Shown piece by piece: positions 8,201 through 16,434 of a stretch of DNA of 64,000 nucleotides (position 1 is its first letter; each line of letters starts with the position of its first letter). The DNA is taken from assembly GCA_016183655.1 (NCBI GenBank), contig JACPEH010000005.1:1-64000 (forward strand), given 5' to 3'. Position numbers and translations under genes: made by a program. Source of the stretch: Rhodocyclales bacterium. Lineage in GTDB: Bacteria > Pseudomonadota > Gammaproteobacteria > Burkholderiales > Rhodocyclaceae. Under the pieces are notes generated by a model. That model was given only the letters and a program-made list of their open reading frames with translations. It was not told the origin of the DNA and did not search any database.

Positions 8201-9922
8201 CTACCCCCGCGGCTTCAGCAGCGGCCGCATGTCGATCAGGCCCTTCGGCGACGCCGGGTCGCCGACCAGCAGCGGGCGTTCCTTGAAGGTCTTGCCGACC
8301 AGGCTCTTGCTCGGGTCGAAGCCGGCGAAGCGCATGCCGATCAGGTCGGCCCAGGTGTGGATGAAGTGCGAGGTCTGCCACGGGCGGTTCAGGTAGGCGG
8401 CGTAGTCGCGCGGGTGCGCCTGCCGCCAGCTTGCCGATTCCCAGATGAAGAAGGGTACGGCGTACATCGGCACCGTCGGCCGGCCCTCGTTGCGGCCGAG
8501 GACGTTGTGGCCGGGGGAGTCGAAGACGTCTTCGCCGTGGTCGGAGAAGTAGACCATCAGGCCGTTCGGCTTCGCTGCCGAGAAGCGTTCGATCAGGCTG
8601 GCGACGACCTGGTCGTTGTAGCGCACGGCGTTGTCGTAGTTGTTGATCACCGGCACCTGGTCGTCCGTCGCCCACTCGGCGAGGCCACTGCGGTCGGTGA
8701 AGTGGGCCGCTTCCGGCGGGTAGCGGTATTCGTATTTCATATGCGTGCCGAGCAGGTGCACGACGATGAACCTCTTCTCGGCCGGGTCGGCGAGCACCTT
8801 CTGGAACGGTTCGAGCACGCTCTCGTCGTACGAGCGCGAGTTCTGGTCGCGGCTGTTGTTCAGGTAGAACTGCTCGTCGGTCTGCTGCGAGAAGTTGGTC
8901 AGCATCGTGTTGCGCTTGGTCATCGTCTGCTGGTTGGTGATCCAGAAGGTCTTGTAGCCGGACTGCTTCATGATGTTCATCAGCGACGGCTGGGTCAGGT
9001 AGAGGTCCGGATTCTCCTGGTCGGCAAAGGTCAGCACCTGCTGCAGCACCTCGATGGTGTAGGGGCGCGGGCCGATCACGTTGTTGAAGACGGCCAGTTC
9101 GCCCTGCAGCGCATCGAGCTTCGGCGTCGTCGGCCGCGGGTAGCCGTAGAGGCTCATGTGCTGGCGGTTGGTCGATTCGCCGATGACCAGCACCAGCGTC
9201 GTCGGCTGGCCGTCGTTGGCGTCGACGAGGTTGGCCACCGGCGGCAGCTGCTTGTTCTGTTCGAGCAGCTCCTGCATGTTTGCCAACTGCTCCTGGTATT
9301 GCAGGTAGCCGACCACCATCTGCCAGGGCACCGCCGGCTCCATCCGCTTCTGGATCGTTTCGGCGGCGACGGCCGGCGAGAGCAGGCCGCGGCGGACGTT
9401 CTTGATCTGCGGGAAGGCAAACAGGGCGAGCGCGATCAGGGCGACGGCGACCCACGCCGCACGGCGCGACAGGTAGACCGGGCGAACCCGGCGCCACAGC
9501 AGCCAGGCGACGGCGCTGTAGATCAGGAAGGCCGGCACCATCCACCAGACGAAGTACTGCGCGAAGTATTCGCTCGCTTCGGCCGGATTCGATTCGAACA
9601 TGATGAAGATCACGCTCTGCGAGAACTCCTGCCCGTAGACGCAGTAGTAGCCGAGGCTGACCAGCGAGAAGGCCCAGAGCACGAGGCCGATGCCGGCGGC
9701 GATCTGGCGCGTGCGCCGCGGGAAGAGCAGCAGCGGCGCCAGCCACAGGATGCTGGCGACCGTTGCCTGGCGCAGGCCGTAGGAGGTGGTGGCGCCGCCC
9801 AGTTGCAGGAAAACGTGCATCAGGCCGGAGAAGTACCAGAAGAACAGGTAGGCCCAGCCGAGGCCGCGCCAGTCGATTCTTTCTGCAGGGGTGGGGAGTG
9901 CCGTGGTCTGCGCCAATTCCAT
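8201..9922 (-). CDS. cptA: phosphoethanolamine transferase, CptA/EptC type
   Basis: A 573-residue inner-membrane enzyme that transfers phosphoethanolamine from phosphatidylethanolamine to lipopolysaccharide sugars (core heptose in E. coli and Salmonella CptA). About five N-terminal transmembrane helices (residues 20-165) precede a periplasmic sulfatase-type domain. Metal ligand Glu249 lies in LVLVIGESTNRQ, the nucleophile is probably Thr289 in GPRPYTIEVLQQ, and YFSDHGEDVF carries the downstream Asp-His pair. Motifs such as YGQEFSQSVIFIMFE and LYLTQPSLMNIMKQSGYKTF match E. coli CptA closely. It is last in a long minus-strand array and has its own CTTAAG box 107 nt upstream, consistent with control by the adjoining two-component system. 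Confidence 0.92.
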   Translation of the reverse strand: MELAQTTALPTPAERIDWRGLGWAYLFFWYFSGLMHVFLQLGGATTSYGLRQATVASILWLAPLLLFPRRTRQIAAGIGLVLWAFSLVSLGYYCVYGQEFSQSVIFIMFESNPAEASEYFAQYFVWWMVPAFLIYSAVAWLLWRRVRPVYLSRRAAWVAVALIALALFAFPQIKNVRRGLLSPAVAAETIQKRMEPAVPWQMVVGYLQYQEQLANMQELLEQNKQLPPVANLVDANDGQPTTLVLVIGESTNRQHMSLYGYPRPTTPKLDALQGELAVFNNVIGPRPYTIEVLQQVLTFADQENPDLYLTQPSLMNIMKQSGYKTFWITNQQTMTKRNTMLTNFSQQTDEQFYLNNSRDQNSRSYDESVLEPFQKVLADPAEKRFIVVHLLGTHMKYEYRYPPEAAHFTDRSGLAEWATDDQVPVINNYDNAVRYNDQVVASLIERFSAAKPNGLMVYFSDHGEDVFDSPGHNVLGRNEGRPTVPMYAVPFFIWESASWRQAHPRDYAAYLNRPWQTSHFIHTWADLIGMRFAGFDPSKSLVGKTFKERPLLVGDPASPKGLIDMRPLLKPRG

Positions 9923-10012
9923 CTTGGAGTTCCTTGGGGTTTCGGATTATGCGACAGGCGGCACCTGTTGCAGTGCACCGATTTTGAATCGGCGTGTCGC
10001 CGGGTTGCCGGC

Positions 10013-10045
10013 ATTGTTGCCGACCAGTCTGAAGCGAGTCTTAAG
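10013..10045 (-). promoter_or_regulatory. QseB/PmrA-like box and promoter of cptA
   Basis: Read on the minus strand: CTTAAGACTCGCTTCAG (10045-10029), then 10 nt, then AACAAT (10018-10013) as a -10-like hexamer. This is the same box / 10-nt / hexamer layout found before three other operons in the window. The second half-site (CTTCAG) is the weakest of the set. The box overlaps the stop codon of the kinase gene. Confidence 0.65.
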
Positions 10046-11450
10046 GGCGCGGGGAGGGAGGTGCTTCGGTGCTGCCGGGACACCAGCGCAGCGTGGCGAC
10101 GAAGCCGCCGCCTTCGGCGTTTGCGACTTCCAGCCGGGCGCCGTGCAGTTCGGCGATGCGGCGGACGATGGCCAGCCCGAGGCCGCTGCCCTCGGCCGTG
10201 GTCTCGCGGCCGCGGTAGAAGCGCTCGACGAGGTGGGGCAATTCTTCCGCCGGGACGCCGGGGCCGTTGTCGCTGACGGCGAGCCGCGCCTCGCCGTGTT
10301 CGCTGCCGGCGCGAACGCTGATATGTCCTCCGTCCGGGGTGTGGCGCAGCGCGTTGTCGATCAGGTTGCGCAGCGCGGCGGCGAGCAGGTCGCGGTCGCC
10401 GAGGATCGTCGGTGGTGTTTCTTCGTCGACCCGCAGCGTCAACGTCTGGCCTTTCTCGTTGCTGGCGCTGCGGGCGTCGTCGACGGCCGCGTGCGCCAGT
10501 TCGGCCAGGTCGACCGGCTGCGGGTCCGGCAAGCGGAGCAGCGGATCGAGCCGGGCCAGGCGCAGCAGCTGCTCGACCAGCCGCGTCGCGCGGTCGGCGC
10601 CGGCGATCACCTGCGTCAGCGCGTGCCGGCTTTGCTGCGGATCCTTGGTGGCCATCGCCACCTGGGCGTGAATCTTCAGCGCCGCCAGCGGCGTGCGCAA
10701 CTCGTGCGCGGCGTCGGCGGTGAAGCGGCGCTCGTTGTCGAGGGTCGCCGAGAGGCGGCCGAGCAGGCGGTTGAGCGCGCGCACCAGCGGCTGCGCTTCC
10801 AGCGGCGCTGCCGTCGGCGCCAGCGCCGTCAGGTTCTCCGGCGAGCGTGCCGCGACGTCGGCGGCGAGGTCGTCGAGCGGCTTCAGGCCGCGCCGCACCG
10901 ACAGGTAGATGAGGCCGATCATCAGCGGCAGCAGCAGCGCCAGCGGCAGCACCGTCTTGGTGGCGATCTCCAGCGCTTCCTTGTCGCGCGAGTGGAAGGA
11001 ATGCGCAACCTGCACGCGGTAGGCGCCGCTCGCCGTTTCCAGGATCAGGCTGCGCCATGGGCGGCCGCGGTGCTCGATGTTGGCGTAGCCGAGCGCGCCG
11101 GTGAGCGGCGTGTCGGGGGCGTGCTCGCTGCTGCGCGCGAGGATGGTGCCGTCGCCGCGGCCGATGCGGAATTCCAGCACCAGTTCGCTGCGCCGCGTCT
11201 TCACGCCGCGCAGGCTGGCCATCTTCGCCGGCAGGTCGTTCAGGTGGTTGGCGTCGTCGCGCACCTGGGCGAGCAGCAGGCGGGCGGTCTTCGCCATCTG
11301 CCCGTCCATCAGCTCCTGCACCTCGCGCCGGGCCTGGTTGTAGCTGAGCGCGGCGGCCAGGCTCCAGATCAGCAGCGTCGCCAGCGACACCCAGCGCAGC
11401 AGGCGCCAGCGCAGCGACGCCGGGGCGCGGCCGTGCAGCGGACCGACCAT
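10041..11450 (-). CDS. sensor histidine kinase, QseC/PmrB-like
   Basis: A 469-residue membrane kinase. TM1 is at about residues 16-38 and TM2 at about 165-187, with a periplasmic sensor of about 125 residues between them. HAMP follows (SVRRGLKPLDDLAADV), then the phosphoacceptor H-box ADAAHELRTPLAALK, and the HATPase domain with N-box LIDNALRHTP, DNGPGVP and GSGLGLAIV. The periplasmic region and overall layout resemble QseC (2CSK_N type). Its ATG overlaps the regulator stop by one base (TGATG), so the pair is co-translated. It probably senses an envelope signal, but no acidic metal-binding ExxE cluster typical of PmrB is evident. Confidence 0.92.
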   Translation of the reverse strand: MVGPLHGRAPASLRWRLLRWVSLATLLIWSLAAALSYNQARREVQELMDGQMAKTARLLLAQVRDDANHLNDLPAKMASLRGVKTRRSELVLEFRIGRGDGTILARSSEHAPDTPLTGALGYANIEHRGRPWRSLILETASGAYRVQVAHSFHSRDKEALEIATKTVLPLALLLPLMIGLIYLSVRRGLKPLDDLAADVAARSPENLTALAPTAAPLEAQPLVRALNRLLGRLSATLDNERRFTADAAHELRTPLAALKIHAQVAMATKDPQQSRHALTQVIAGADRATRLVEQLLRLARLDPLLRLPDPQPVDLAELAHAAVDDARSASNEKGQTLTLRVDEETPPTILGDRDLLAAALRNLIDNALRHTPDGGHISVRAGSEHGEARLAVSDNGPGVPAEELPHLVERFYRGRETTAEGSGLGLAIVRRIAELHGARLEVANAEGGGFVATLRWCPGSTEAPPSPRP

Positions 11451-12130
11451 CAGTCGTCCTCGTCGCGCACGTCGCGTTCGCCAAGCTGGTAGCCGAAGCC
11501 GCGCACGGTGCGGATGAAGTCGGCGCCGAGCTTCTTGCGCAGGTGGTGCACGTAGACCTCGACGGTGTTGCTTTCTTTTTCTTCGCCCCAGGCGTAGAGG
11601 CTTTCCTCCAGTTGGGCGCGCGTGCGCAGCTGGCTCTTGTGCGCCAGCAGGTCGTGCAGCAGCGCGTATTCCCGGGCCGACAGCGTGACCGGCCGGTCGT
11701 CGCGCGTCACTCGCTTGCTCGCCGGGTCCAGCGTGACGCCGGCGTGCGCCAGCGTCGGCGTCGCGGCGCCGGCGGCGCGGCGGATCAGTGCGCGCAGGCG
11801 GGCCTGCAGTTCGCCGAGGTCGAAGGGCTTGGTCAGGTAGTCGTCGGCGCCGGCGTCGAGCCCGCCGATCTTGTCGGCATGCGTGTCGCGGGCGGTGAGG
11901 ATCAGCACCGGCAACGTACTGCCGCGGGCGCGCAACTCCTTGAGCACCGCGAGGCCGTCCTTCTTCGGCAGGCCGAGGTCGAGCACGCAGGCGTCGTAGG
12001 CGTGGTCGGCCAGCGCCAGCCGCGCCGCCTCGCCGTCGCGTACCCAGTCGACCGCGTAGTCCGCCAGTTTCAGTCCGGCGCGGATGCCGTCGCCGAGCAG
12101 GGCGTCGTCTTCAACCAGCAGAACCCGCAA
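11450..12130 (-). CDS. OmpR-family response regulator, QseB/PmrA-like
   Basis: A 226-residue regulator: receiver domain (VLLVEDDALLGDG acidic pocket, phosphoacceptor Asp in ACVLDLGLPKKDG, Thr in ILTARD, Lys in DYLTKPF) and a winged-helix DNA-binding domain (LSAREYALLHDLL, TVEVYVHHLRKKLG, IRTVRGFGYQL). The start is a TTG that directly abuts the TAA of the TPR gene (TAATTG), with no ATG nearby, so translation probably depends on coupling. QseB and PmrA bind paired CTTAA sites; four such boxes occur at promoters in this window, including the one driving this regulator's own operon, which implies autoregulation. Confidence 0.93.
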   Translation of the reverse strand: MRVLLVEDDALLGDGIRAGLKLADYAVDWVRDGEAARLALADHAYDACVLDLGLPKKDGLAVLKELRARGSTLPVLILTARDTHADKIGGLDAGADDYLTKPFDLGELQARLRALIRRAAGAATPTLAHAGVTLDPASKRVTRDDRPVTLSAREYALLHDLLAHKSQLRTRAQLEESLYAWGEEKESNTVEVYVHHLRKKLGADFIRTVRGFGYQLGERDVRDEDD

Positions 12131-12775
12131 TTACTTCGCTTCCTTGTTCAGTTTGGCCAGCAGCGCCTGGATTTCCTGGCGACGGCCGCTGTCGGCCAGT
12201 TCGCGGCCGGGGCGCGGCGGCGCCTTGAGGGCCGCTTCGAGGTGAGTGCGCGCTTCCGCGACGCGGTCGCGCTCGGCCAGATACTCGCCATAAAAGAAGT
12301 TGGGGTCAATACCGCCGGGATTGATCGCCAGCGACTTCCTGAAATATTCCTCGGCGCGTTCCCTGTCGCCGAAACCGATCGGCCAGCCCGGCACCTTCGC
12401 GTAGAGCGTGGCCAGGCTGGTGTAGGCGGAGCCGGCGAGCGCCTTGTCGTTGAGCTTGAGTGCCTCGTCGAGCCTTTGCCGGGCGTCCTTGGCCAGGCTC
12501 AGCGCGCCGAGGCCGCCCCTGGCGCCGGCTTCGCTGGAGAGGACGATGCCTTCCCAGATCAGCGCCTCGGCGATGCCGGGATTGCTTTCGACGAGCTTGC
12601 GCGCCTGCACGGCGAGCTTGTTGTAGCTCTCCGCCTGCTGCTTTTCCGGCTGCTTGTACTTGATTTCGGCCCATTGTTCCTGGATCGGGCGGATCAGCTC
12701 TTCAGGCGTTGCCGCGGCGGCCAAGCCAGCGGTGGCCAGGCCGAAGGCGAGGGCAAGGATGCGGTGGATTTTCAT
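12131..12775 (-). CDS. secreted TPR-repeat protein
   Basis: A 214-residue exported protein: signal peptide (LALAFGLATAGLAAA), then helical repeats with TPR character (YNKLAVQARKLVESNPGIAEALIWEG; AEEYFRKSLAINPGG). It lacks a lipobox Cys, so it is predicted to be soluble in the periplasm. It lies between the SDR gene (18 bp) and the response regulator (0 bp). TPR proteins hold partners together; here it may tie the biosynthetic enzymes or their product to the periplasmic sensor. That role is inference. It also resembles the TatT-like TPR proteins seen beside such clusters. Confidence 0.8.
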   Translation of the reverse strand: MKIHRILALAFGLATAGLAAAATPEELIRPIQEQWAEIKYKQPEKQQAESYNKLAVQARKLVESNPGIAEALIWEGIVLSSEAGARGGLGALSLAKDARQRLDEALKLNDKALAGSAYTSLATLYAKVPGWPIGFGDRERAEEYFRKSLAINPGGIDPNFFYGEYLAERDRVAEARTHLEAALKAPPRPGRELADSGRRQEIQALLAKLNKEAK

Positions 12776-12793
12776 GGAGGAATTCCTTTCGTG

Positions 12794-13579
12794 CTATCGG
12801 GTGGGGGCGTGTTGCTTGATCACGGCCAGCTTGCCGGCGAGGCCGCGGTCGATCAGCGCCGGGGCAACGCCGTTGAGCCAGGCGAAGAGGCGCTCGGGAA
12901 AACCGAAATGGTGTTCGCCGTCGCCGCGGCGCAGCGCCGCGACGACCTGACGGGCGACCGCCTCGCTGCTGTCGCTGCGGTTGTTCAGCGCGCGGTTCAG
13001 CGCGTTGACCGCGTCGCTGTTGAGCGGCGTGTCGATCGCCCGCGGCGCCAGGTGGATCACCGCCACCTGGCTGTCGGCGAGCTCGCGGCGCAGCGCCTGC
13101 GAAAAGCCGCGGAGCCCGGCTTTCGCCGCCGAGTAGGCGGCGAAGCCGGCGAAGGGCAGGCTGCCGAAGGTCGAGCCGATATTGACGATGGCCGCCTGCG
13201 GCTGTGCCTTCAGCCAGGGCAGCAGCGTGTGCGTCAGGTGCATCGGTGCCGCCAGGTTGGTGGCGAGCAGCGCTTCGATCTCGGCCCTGTCCTGTTGTTC
13301 GTAGAGGCCGAAGCCGCCGACGCCGGCGTTGTTGATCAGCACGTTGGCGCAGAATTCGCGCGCGGCGCCGGCCGCGGCGACGACGCCTTCCGGCCGGGTG
13401 AGGTCGGCGCGCACGCTGGAGTGGCCGCCGCCGAGCGCGGCGTTGAGCGAGGCCAGCTTCGCGGTGTCGCGGCCGGCGAGCAGCAGGCGGGCGCCGTCGG
13501 CGGCGAGTTGCTGCGCGAGCGCCTGGCCGAGGCCGCCGCTGGCGCCGGTGAGCAGGATGCGGGCGTTGTTCAGCTGCAT
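12794..13579 (-). CDS. short-chain dehydrogenase/reductase
   Basis: A 261-residue classical SDR. The cofactor-binding TGASGGLGQ motif is near residue 10, NNAG near 90, the catalytic Ser in VNIGSTFGS and the Tyr-Lys pair in YSAAK. An Arg in LLLAGRDTAKL after the second strand favours NADP(H). C-terminal residues (HFGFPERLFAWLNGV) resemble SDRs that act on lipid or acyl substrates. The start ATG overlaps the end of the diiron oxidase gene by 10 bp. It would reduce or oxidise a carbonyl on the product of the preceding enzymes; the substrate is not known. Confidence 0.88.
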   Translation of the reverse strand: MQLNNARILLTGASGGLGQALAQQLAADGARLLLAGRDTAKLASLNAALGGGHSSVRADLTRPEGVVAAAGAAREFCANVLINNAGVGGFGLYEQQDRAEIEALLATNLAAPMHLTHTLLPWLKAQPQAAIVNIGSTFGSLPFAGFAAYSAAKAGLRGFSQALRRELADSQVAVIHLAPRAIDTPLNSDAVNALNRALNNRSDSSEAVARQVVAALRRGDGEHHFGFPERLFAWLNGVAPALIDRGLAGKLAVIKQHAPTR

Positions 13580-14253
13580 GCGGCCTCCTCGGCAGGCGCC
13601 GTGTCGCGGTAGGTCGGCAGCGCGCGGAAGATGTCGCCGTACAGGCGGAAGAAGACCTTGGCGCAGCGCACCACCTCCGCCTGGTCGTCCGGCGTCATCG
13701 CGTTGACCAGGTTGGCGAGGTGCTTGGTGTGCTGCTGGTCGAGCGTGCCGTGCGAGCGCAGGTAGGAGAAGGCCTGGTTCGGCAGGCCGAGCGCCTGCTG
13801 GATGCGGTCGGCGGCGGTCAGCGCCAGCGCCACGCTGGTGCCTTCGAGGACATAGACCATGCCGAAAAAGCCGGCTGGGTTGCCGCGGTTCACCAGGTCG
13901 TAGGCGTAGGCCACCATCAATTCGGCCGGCAACTCCGGGGCGCTGGCACGGACGGCCTCGACATCGCCGCCGGCGGCGGCGATGTCGTTGAGGATCCACT
14001 CCTCGTGGCCGATCTCCTCCTCGATGTATTCGGCGACAGCCTTGCGCAGCCAGCCGAGGCGCTCCGGCAGGCGGCCGCCGAGCAGCATCAGCAGCGGGGT
14101 GGTGTGGCGCACGTGGTGGTAGGCCTGGCCGAGGAAGGCGAGGTAGCCCTCCGGCGAGACGCGACCGTGCAGGCAGTCGGCGATGATCGGTGCCGACAAC
14201 AGTTGTGTGCGGTCGGCGGCAGTGGCGGCGGTCAGCTCTTCATAGAACGGCAT
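13570..14253 (-). CDS. haem-oxygenase-like diiron oxidase (TenA/PqqC-fold, HDO type)
   Basis: A 227-residue all-helical protein of the TenA/PqqC superfamily ('iron-containing redox enzyme'). It carries the spaced metal ligands known for haem-oxygenase-like diiron oxidases such as UndA, SznF and CADD: EEEIGHEEW (Glu80, His83), VLEGTS (Glu137) and SHGTLDQQH (His168-x3-Asp172-x2-His175). This set points to O2-dependent oxidation rather than to the thiaminase TenA, whose active-site Cys is absent. Family members desaturate, decarboxylate or N-oxygenate fatty acids and amino acids. GAGGA precedes the ATG at 14253, and the gene overlaps both neighbours, so it works in the ligase-oxidase-SDR set. 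Substrate unknown. Confidence 0.82.
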   Translation of the reverse strand: MPFYEELTAATAADRTQLLSAPIIADCLHGRVSPEGYLAFLGQAYHHVRHTTPLLMLLGGRLPERLGWLRKAVAEYIEEEIGHEEWILNDIAAAGGDVEAVRASAPELPAELMVAYAYDLVNRGNPAGFFGMVYVLEGTSVALALTAADRIQQALGLPNQAFSYLRSHGTLDQQHTKHLANLVNAMTPDDQAEVVRCAKVFFRLYGDIFRALPTYRDTAPAEEAACS

Positions 14254-15745
14254 GGGCGGGTTCCTCTTCGGGAAATGATTCCTGGTAAAGCGCCGCCAGC
14301 GCGGCGCCATGATGGTTCAGGATGGCCGCGCGAAGCGGGCGGCCGTTGCCGGTGGCCTGCCCGTTGTGCGGGGTGAACGGTTCGGCCGCCAGCCAGCCGC
14401 CGATGCGTGCGTAGTCGGGCAGGCCGGCGTTGGCATGGGCGACGGCGTCGGCAAGTTGCGCCGGTCCCGCCCCGGGTGCCGCGACCAGCACCGCGGCGAG
14501 CCACGGCCGCGCCTCGCCGGAGACCACCGCCTGGGCGACCGCCGGCTGCGCGAGCAGCGCCGCCTCGACCCATTCCGGCGCGACGTTGCGGCCGAAGGAG
14601 GTGATCAGCAGGTTCTTGCGCCGGCCGGAGAGGTGCACGTGGCCGTTCGTGTCGAGGCGGCCGAGGTCGCCGGTAGTGAAGTCGCGGCGCTCGCCGGCTG
14701 CGTCCTGATGCGGAGCCTCCGTGCCGAGGTAGCCGAGGAAGGCACGCGCGGCGACGACGATCTCGCCGTCCTCGACGCGCAGCGCGACATGGTCGAGCGG
14801 CCGGCCGACGTCGTCGGCATCGTCGCCCGGGCGGTTCAGGCTGACCACCGAACCGCATTCGGTCAGGCCGTAGCCCTGGTAGGCCGGTAGGCCCAGCGCG
14901 CGGGCGCGGTGCAGCGCTTCCGGGGCGACGCGGGCGCCGCCGACGGCGGCGTAGACGAGGCTGTCCGGCACGCCCTGGCCGCTGGCGGCGAGGTACAGCG
15001 TCCACGCCTTGAGCAGCTCCGGGACCAGGATCACGCTGTTCGGCCGCAGCGTGGCGACGCTGCGCTGCAGCGCAGCGGGGTCGAAGCCGGCCATGCCCTG
15101 CCAGCCGAGCGCGGCCAGCCGCGGCAGATGGATTTCCACGCCGCGCAGCAGCGGGGCGTAGATGCCGGCGCTGTTCTCGAGCAGCAGCGCGAGTGGCAGC
15201 ACGGCGAGGTGGCGCGTGATCGGCAGGTCGGCGAGGCGGGCGGCGACGGCCGCAGCCGTGTCGATCAGCCCGTCGGCCGAGAGGCAGGCGCCTTTCGGGC
15301 TGCCGGTGCTGCCCGAGGTGAAGGATATCTTGGCGGTACCGGCCGGCAGCGCCGCCGGTACCGCCCGGCGCTGCAGCAGGACTAGGTCGTTCCACTTGCC
15401 GCCGGGGTGGAAGCCGGCGCCGAGCGGGGTGATGCGCTCCGGCTGGTCGGTGAGCACCGCGTCGGCCCCGCTCTGTGCGAGCACGTGCGCCAGCTGCGCC
15501 GGGGTGAAGAACGGCGGCAGCGGCACCTGCACGACGCCGGCGCGCAGCGCGGCGAGGTCGGCGATGACCCAGTCCGGGCCGTTGTCGGCGAGGACGGCGA
15601 CGGTCCGGCAATCGGCCAGGCGGGTCGCCAGCTCGTCGACGGCGACGCACAGCGCGGCGGCGTGCCAGGTTTGCGTATCGCCGTGCAGTACCGGGGCATC
15701 GGGCGTGCGCGCATGCAGTGCGGCGAACAGTCGGTCGATGCTCAC
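14240..15745 (-). CDS. AMP-dependent acyl-CoA synthetase/ligase
   Basis: A 501-residue ANL-superfamily enzyme that would activate a carboxylic acid as acyl-AMP. The phosphate loop FTSGSTGSPKG lies at about residues 142-152, followed by YQGYGLTECGS, the TTGDLGRLD adenylate motif and the hinge/Arg motif LSGRRKNLLITSFGRNV. In the C-terminal lysine motif the sequence is TGNGRPLR, with Arg in place of the usual catalytic Lys, so adenylation or thioesterification may be altered. The GTG start overlaps the upstream stop by 4 nt (GTGA); other in-frame starts upstream fall inside that gene. Likely acyl substrate is a fatty acid (inference from the FACS-like motifs). Confidence 0.85.
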   Translation of the reverse strand: MSIDRLFAALHARTPDAPVLHGDTQTWHAAALCVAVDELATRLADCRTVAVLADNGPDWVIADLAALRAGVVQVPLPPFFTPAQLAHVLAQSGADAVLTDQPERITPLGAGFHPGGKWNDLVLLQRRAVPAALPAGTAKISFTSGSTGSPKGACLSADGLIDTAAAVAARLADLPITRHLAVLPLALLLENSAGIYAPLLRGVEIHLPRLAALGWQGMAGFDPAALQRSVATLRPNSVILVPELLKAWTLYLAASGQGVPDSLVYAAVGGARVAPEALHRARALGLPAYQGYGLTECGSVVSLNRPGDDADDVGRPLDHVALRVEDGEIVVAARAFLGYLGTEAPHQDAAGERRDFTTGDLGRLDTNGHVHLSGRRKNLLITSFGRNVAPEWVEAALLAQPAVAQAVVSGEARPWLAAVLVAAPGAGPAQLADAVAHANAGLPDYARIGGWLAAEPFTPHNGQATGNGRPLRAAILNHHGAALAALYQESFPEEEPAHAVL

Positions 15746-16356
15746 GTCGCGTCTCCTGCGTTCCTGCCGGCGCGTTCCAGCCCAGTCCGGATGCGGCCGG
15801 CGACGACGATCGGCTGCGTGTCGTAGTAGTTGCCCCAGGCGGCGGCTTCGTCGCCGAGGCGGGCCGGGTCGGCCGGCGCCAGCGCCAGCAGCGGCAGGCC
15901 GAGGCGGGTGAAGATGCCGACCAGCTCGCGGGTGGCGGTGAACACCACCCATTCGTAGCCGAGGCGGTCGAGGTGCCCGGCCAGCGTGAGGATGACGTGG
16001 AGGCTGCTGCCGGGCTTCTCGGCGGCCAGGTTGCCGACCTCGACGATGCGTTCGCGCTTGACCGGCAGCTTCGCCTGCTGTGCCATCGTCGCCTCGATCG
16101 GCAGGTTGATGTAGCGTTCGAGGAACAACGCCCCGTCGCCGGCGGGCCGCCAGCCGGTCGCGGCGATGACGCGCTGGTTCTGTTCGAGCAGCGTCAGGTT
16201 GGGGGCGAAGGCGGAGACCTGCGCGCCGTAGTGACGGGCGAAGACGGCGCGGACGAATGCCTCGGCTTCCTGCCGGCGCGGCGATCCGGCAACGGTGTGC
16301 GTTGCCGTCACGGTCGGGGCGCGGTAGTCGAACATGTTGCGCTTGGTTGCGGGCAT
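15742..16356 (-). CDS. thermostable-hemolysin family protein (possible GNAT-like acyltransferase)
   Basis: A 204-residue cytoplasmic protein matching the thermostable hemolysin (delta-VPH) family. Characteristic segments are FVRAVFARHYGAQV, WRPAGDGALFLERYINLP and VEVGNLAAEKPGSS followed by a strand-helix pattern ([21 protein letters not shown]). The order resembles GNAT/autoinducer-synthase folds more than a pore-forming toxin, and no signal peptide is present, so the 'hemolysin' name is probably misleading. It is first in a tightly overlapping operon with an AMP ligase, a diiron oxidase and an SDR, which suggests an enzymatic step in lipid or acyl-metabolite synthesis. A CTTAAG box lies 47 nt upstream. 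Confidence 0.8.
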   Translation of the reverse strand: MPATKRNMFDYRAPTVTATHTVAGSPRRQEAEAFVRAVFARHYGAQVSAFAPNLTLLEQNQRVIAATGWRPAGDGALFLERYINLPIEATMAQQAKLPVKRERIVEVGNLAAEKPGSSLHVILTLAGHLDRLGYEWVVFTATRELVGIFTRLGLPLLALAPADPARLGDEAAAWGNYYDTQPIVVAGRIRTGLERAGRNAGDAT

Positions 16357-16386
16357 CTGGGAGTTCCCGGAAATGTGGATGTGCCG

Positions 16387-16419
16387 AGCTTAGGCAACGA
16401 TCCTTAACCGCGTCTTAAG
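16387..16419 (-). promoter_or_regulatory. QseB/PmrA-like box and promoter of the hemolysin-family operon
   Basis: Minus strand: CTTAAGACGCGGTTAAG (16419-16403), 10 nt, then TAAGCT (16392-16387) as -10. Both half-sites are near perfect. It lies 47 nt before the first gene of the operon that also encodes the response regulator and kinase, so the system would control itself. Confidence 0.75.
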
Positions 16420-16434
16420 CCGGCAGCGCTGCGT

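Noticed and set aside
15742-16356. Secreted hemolytic toxin
   Set aside because: The family name suggests it, but there is no signal peptide or membrane-inserting segment and the operon partners are metabolic enzymes.
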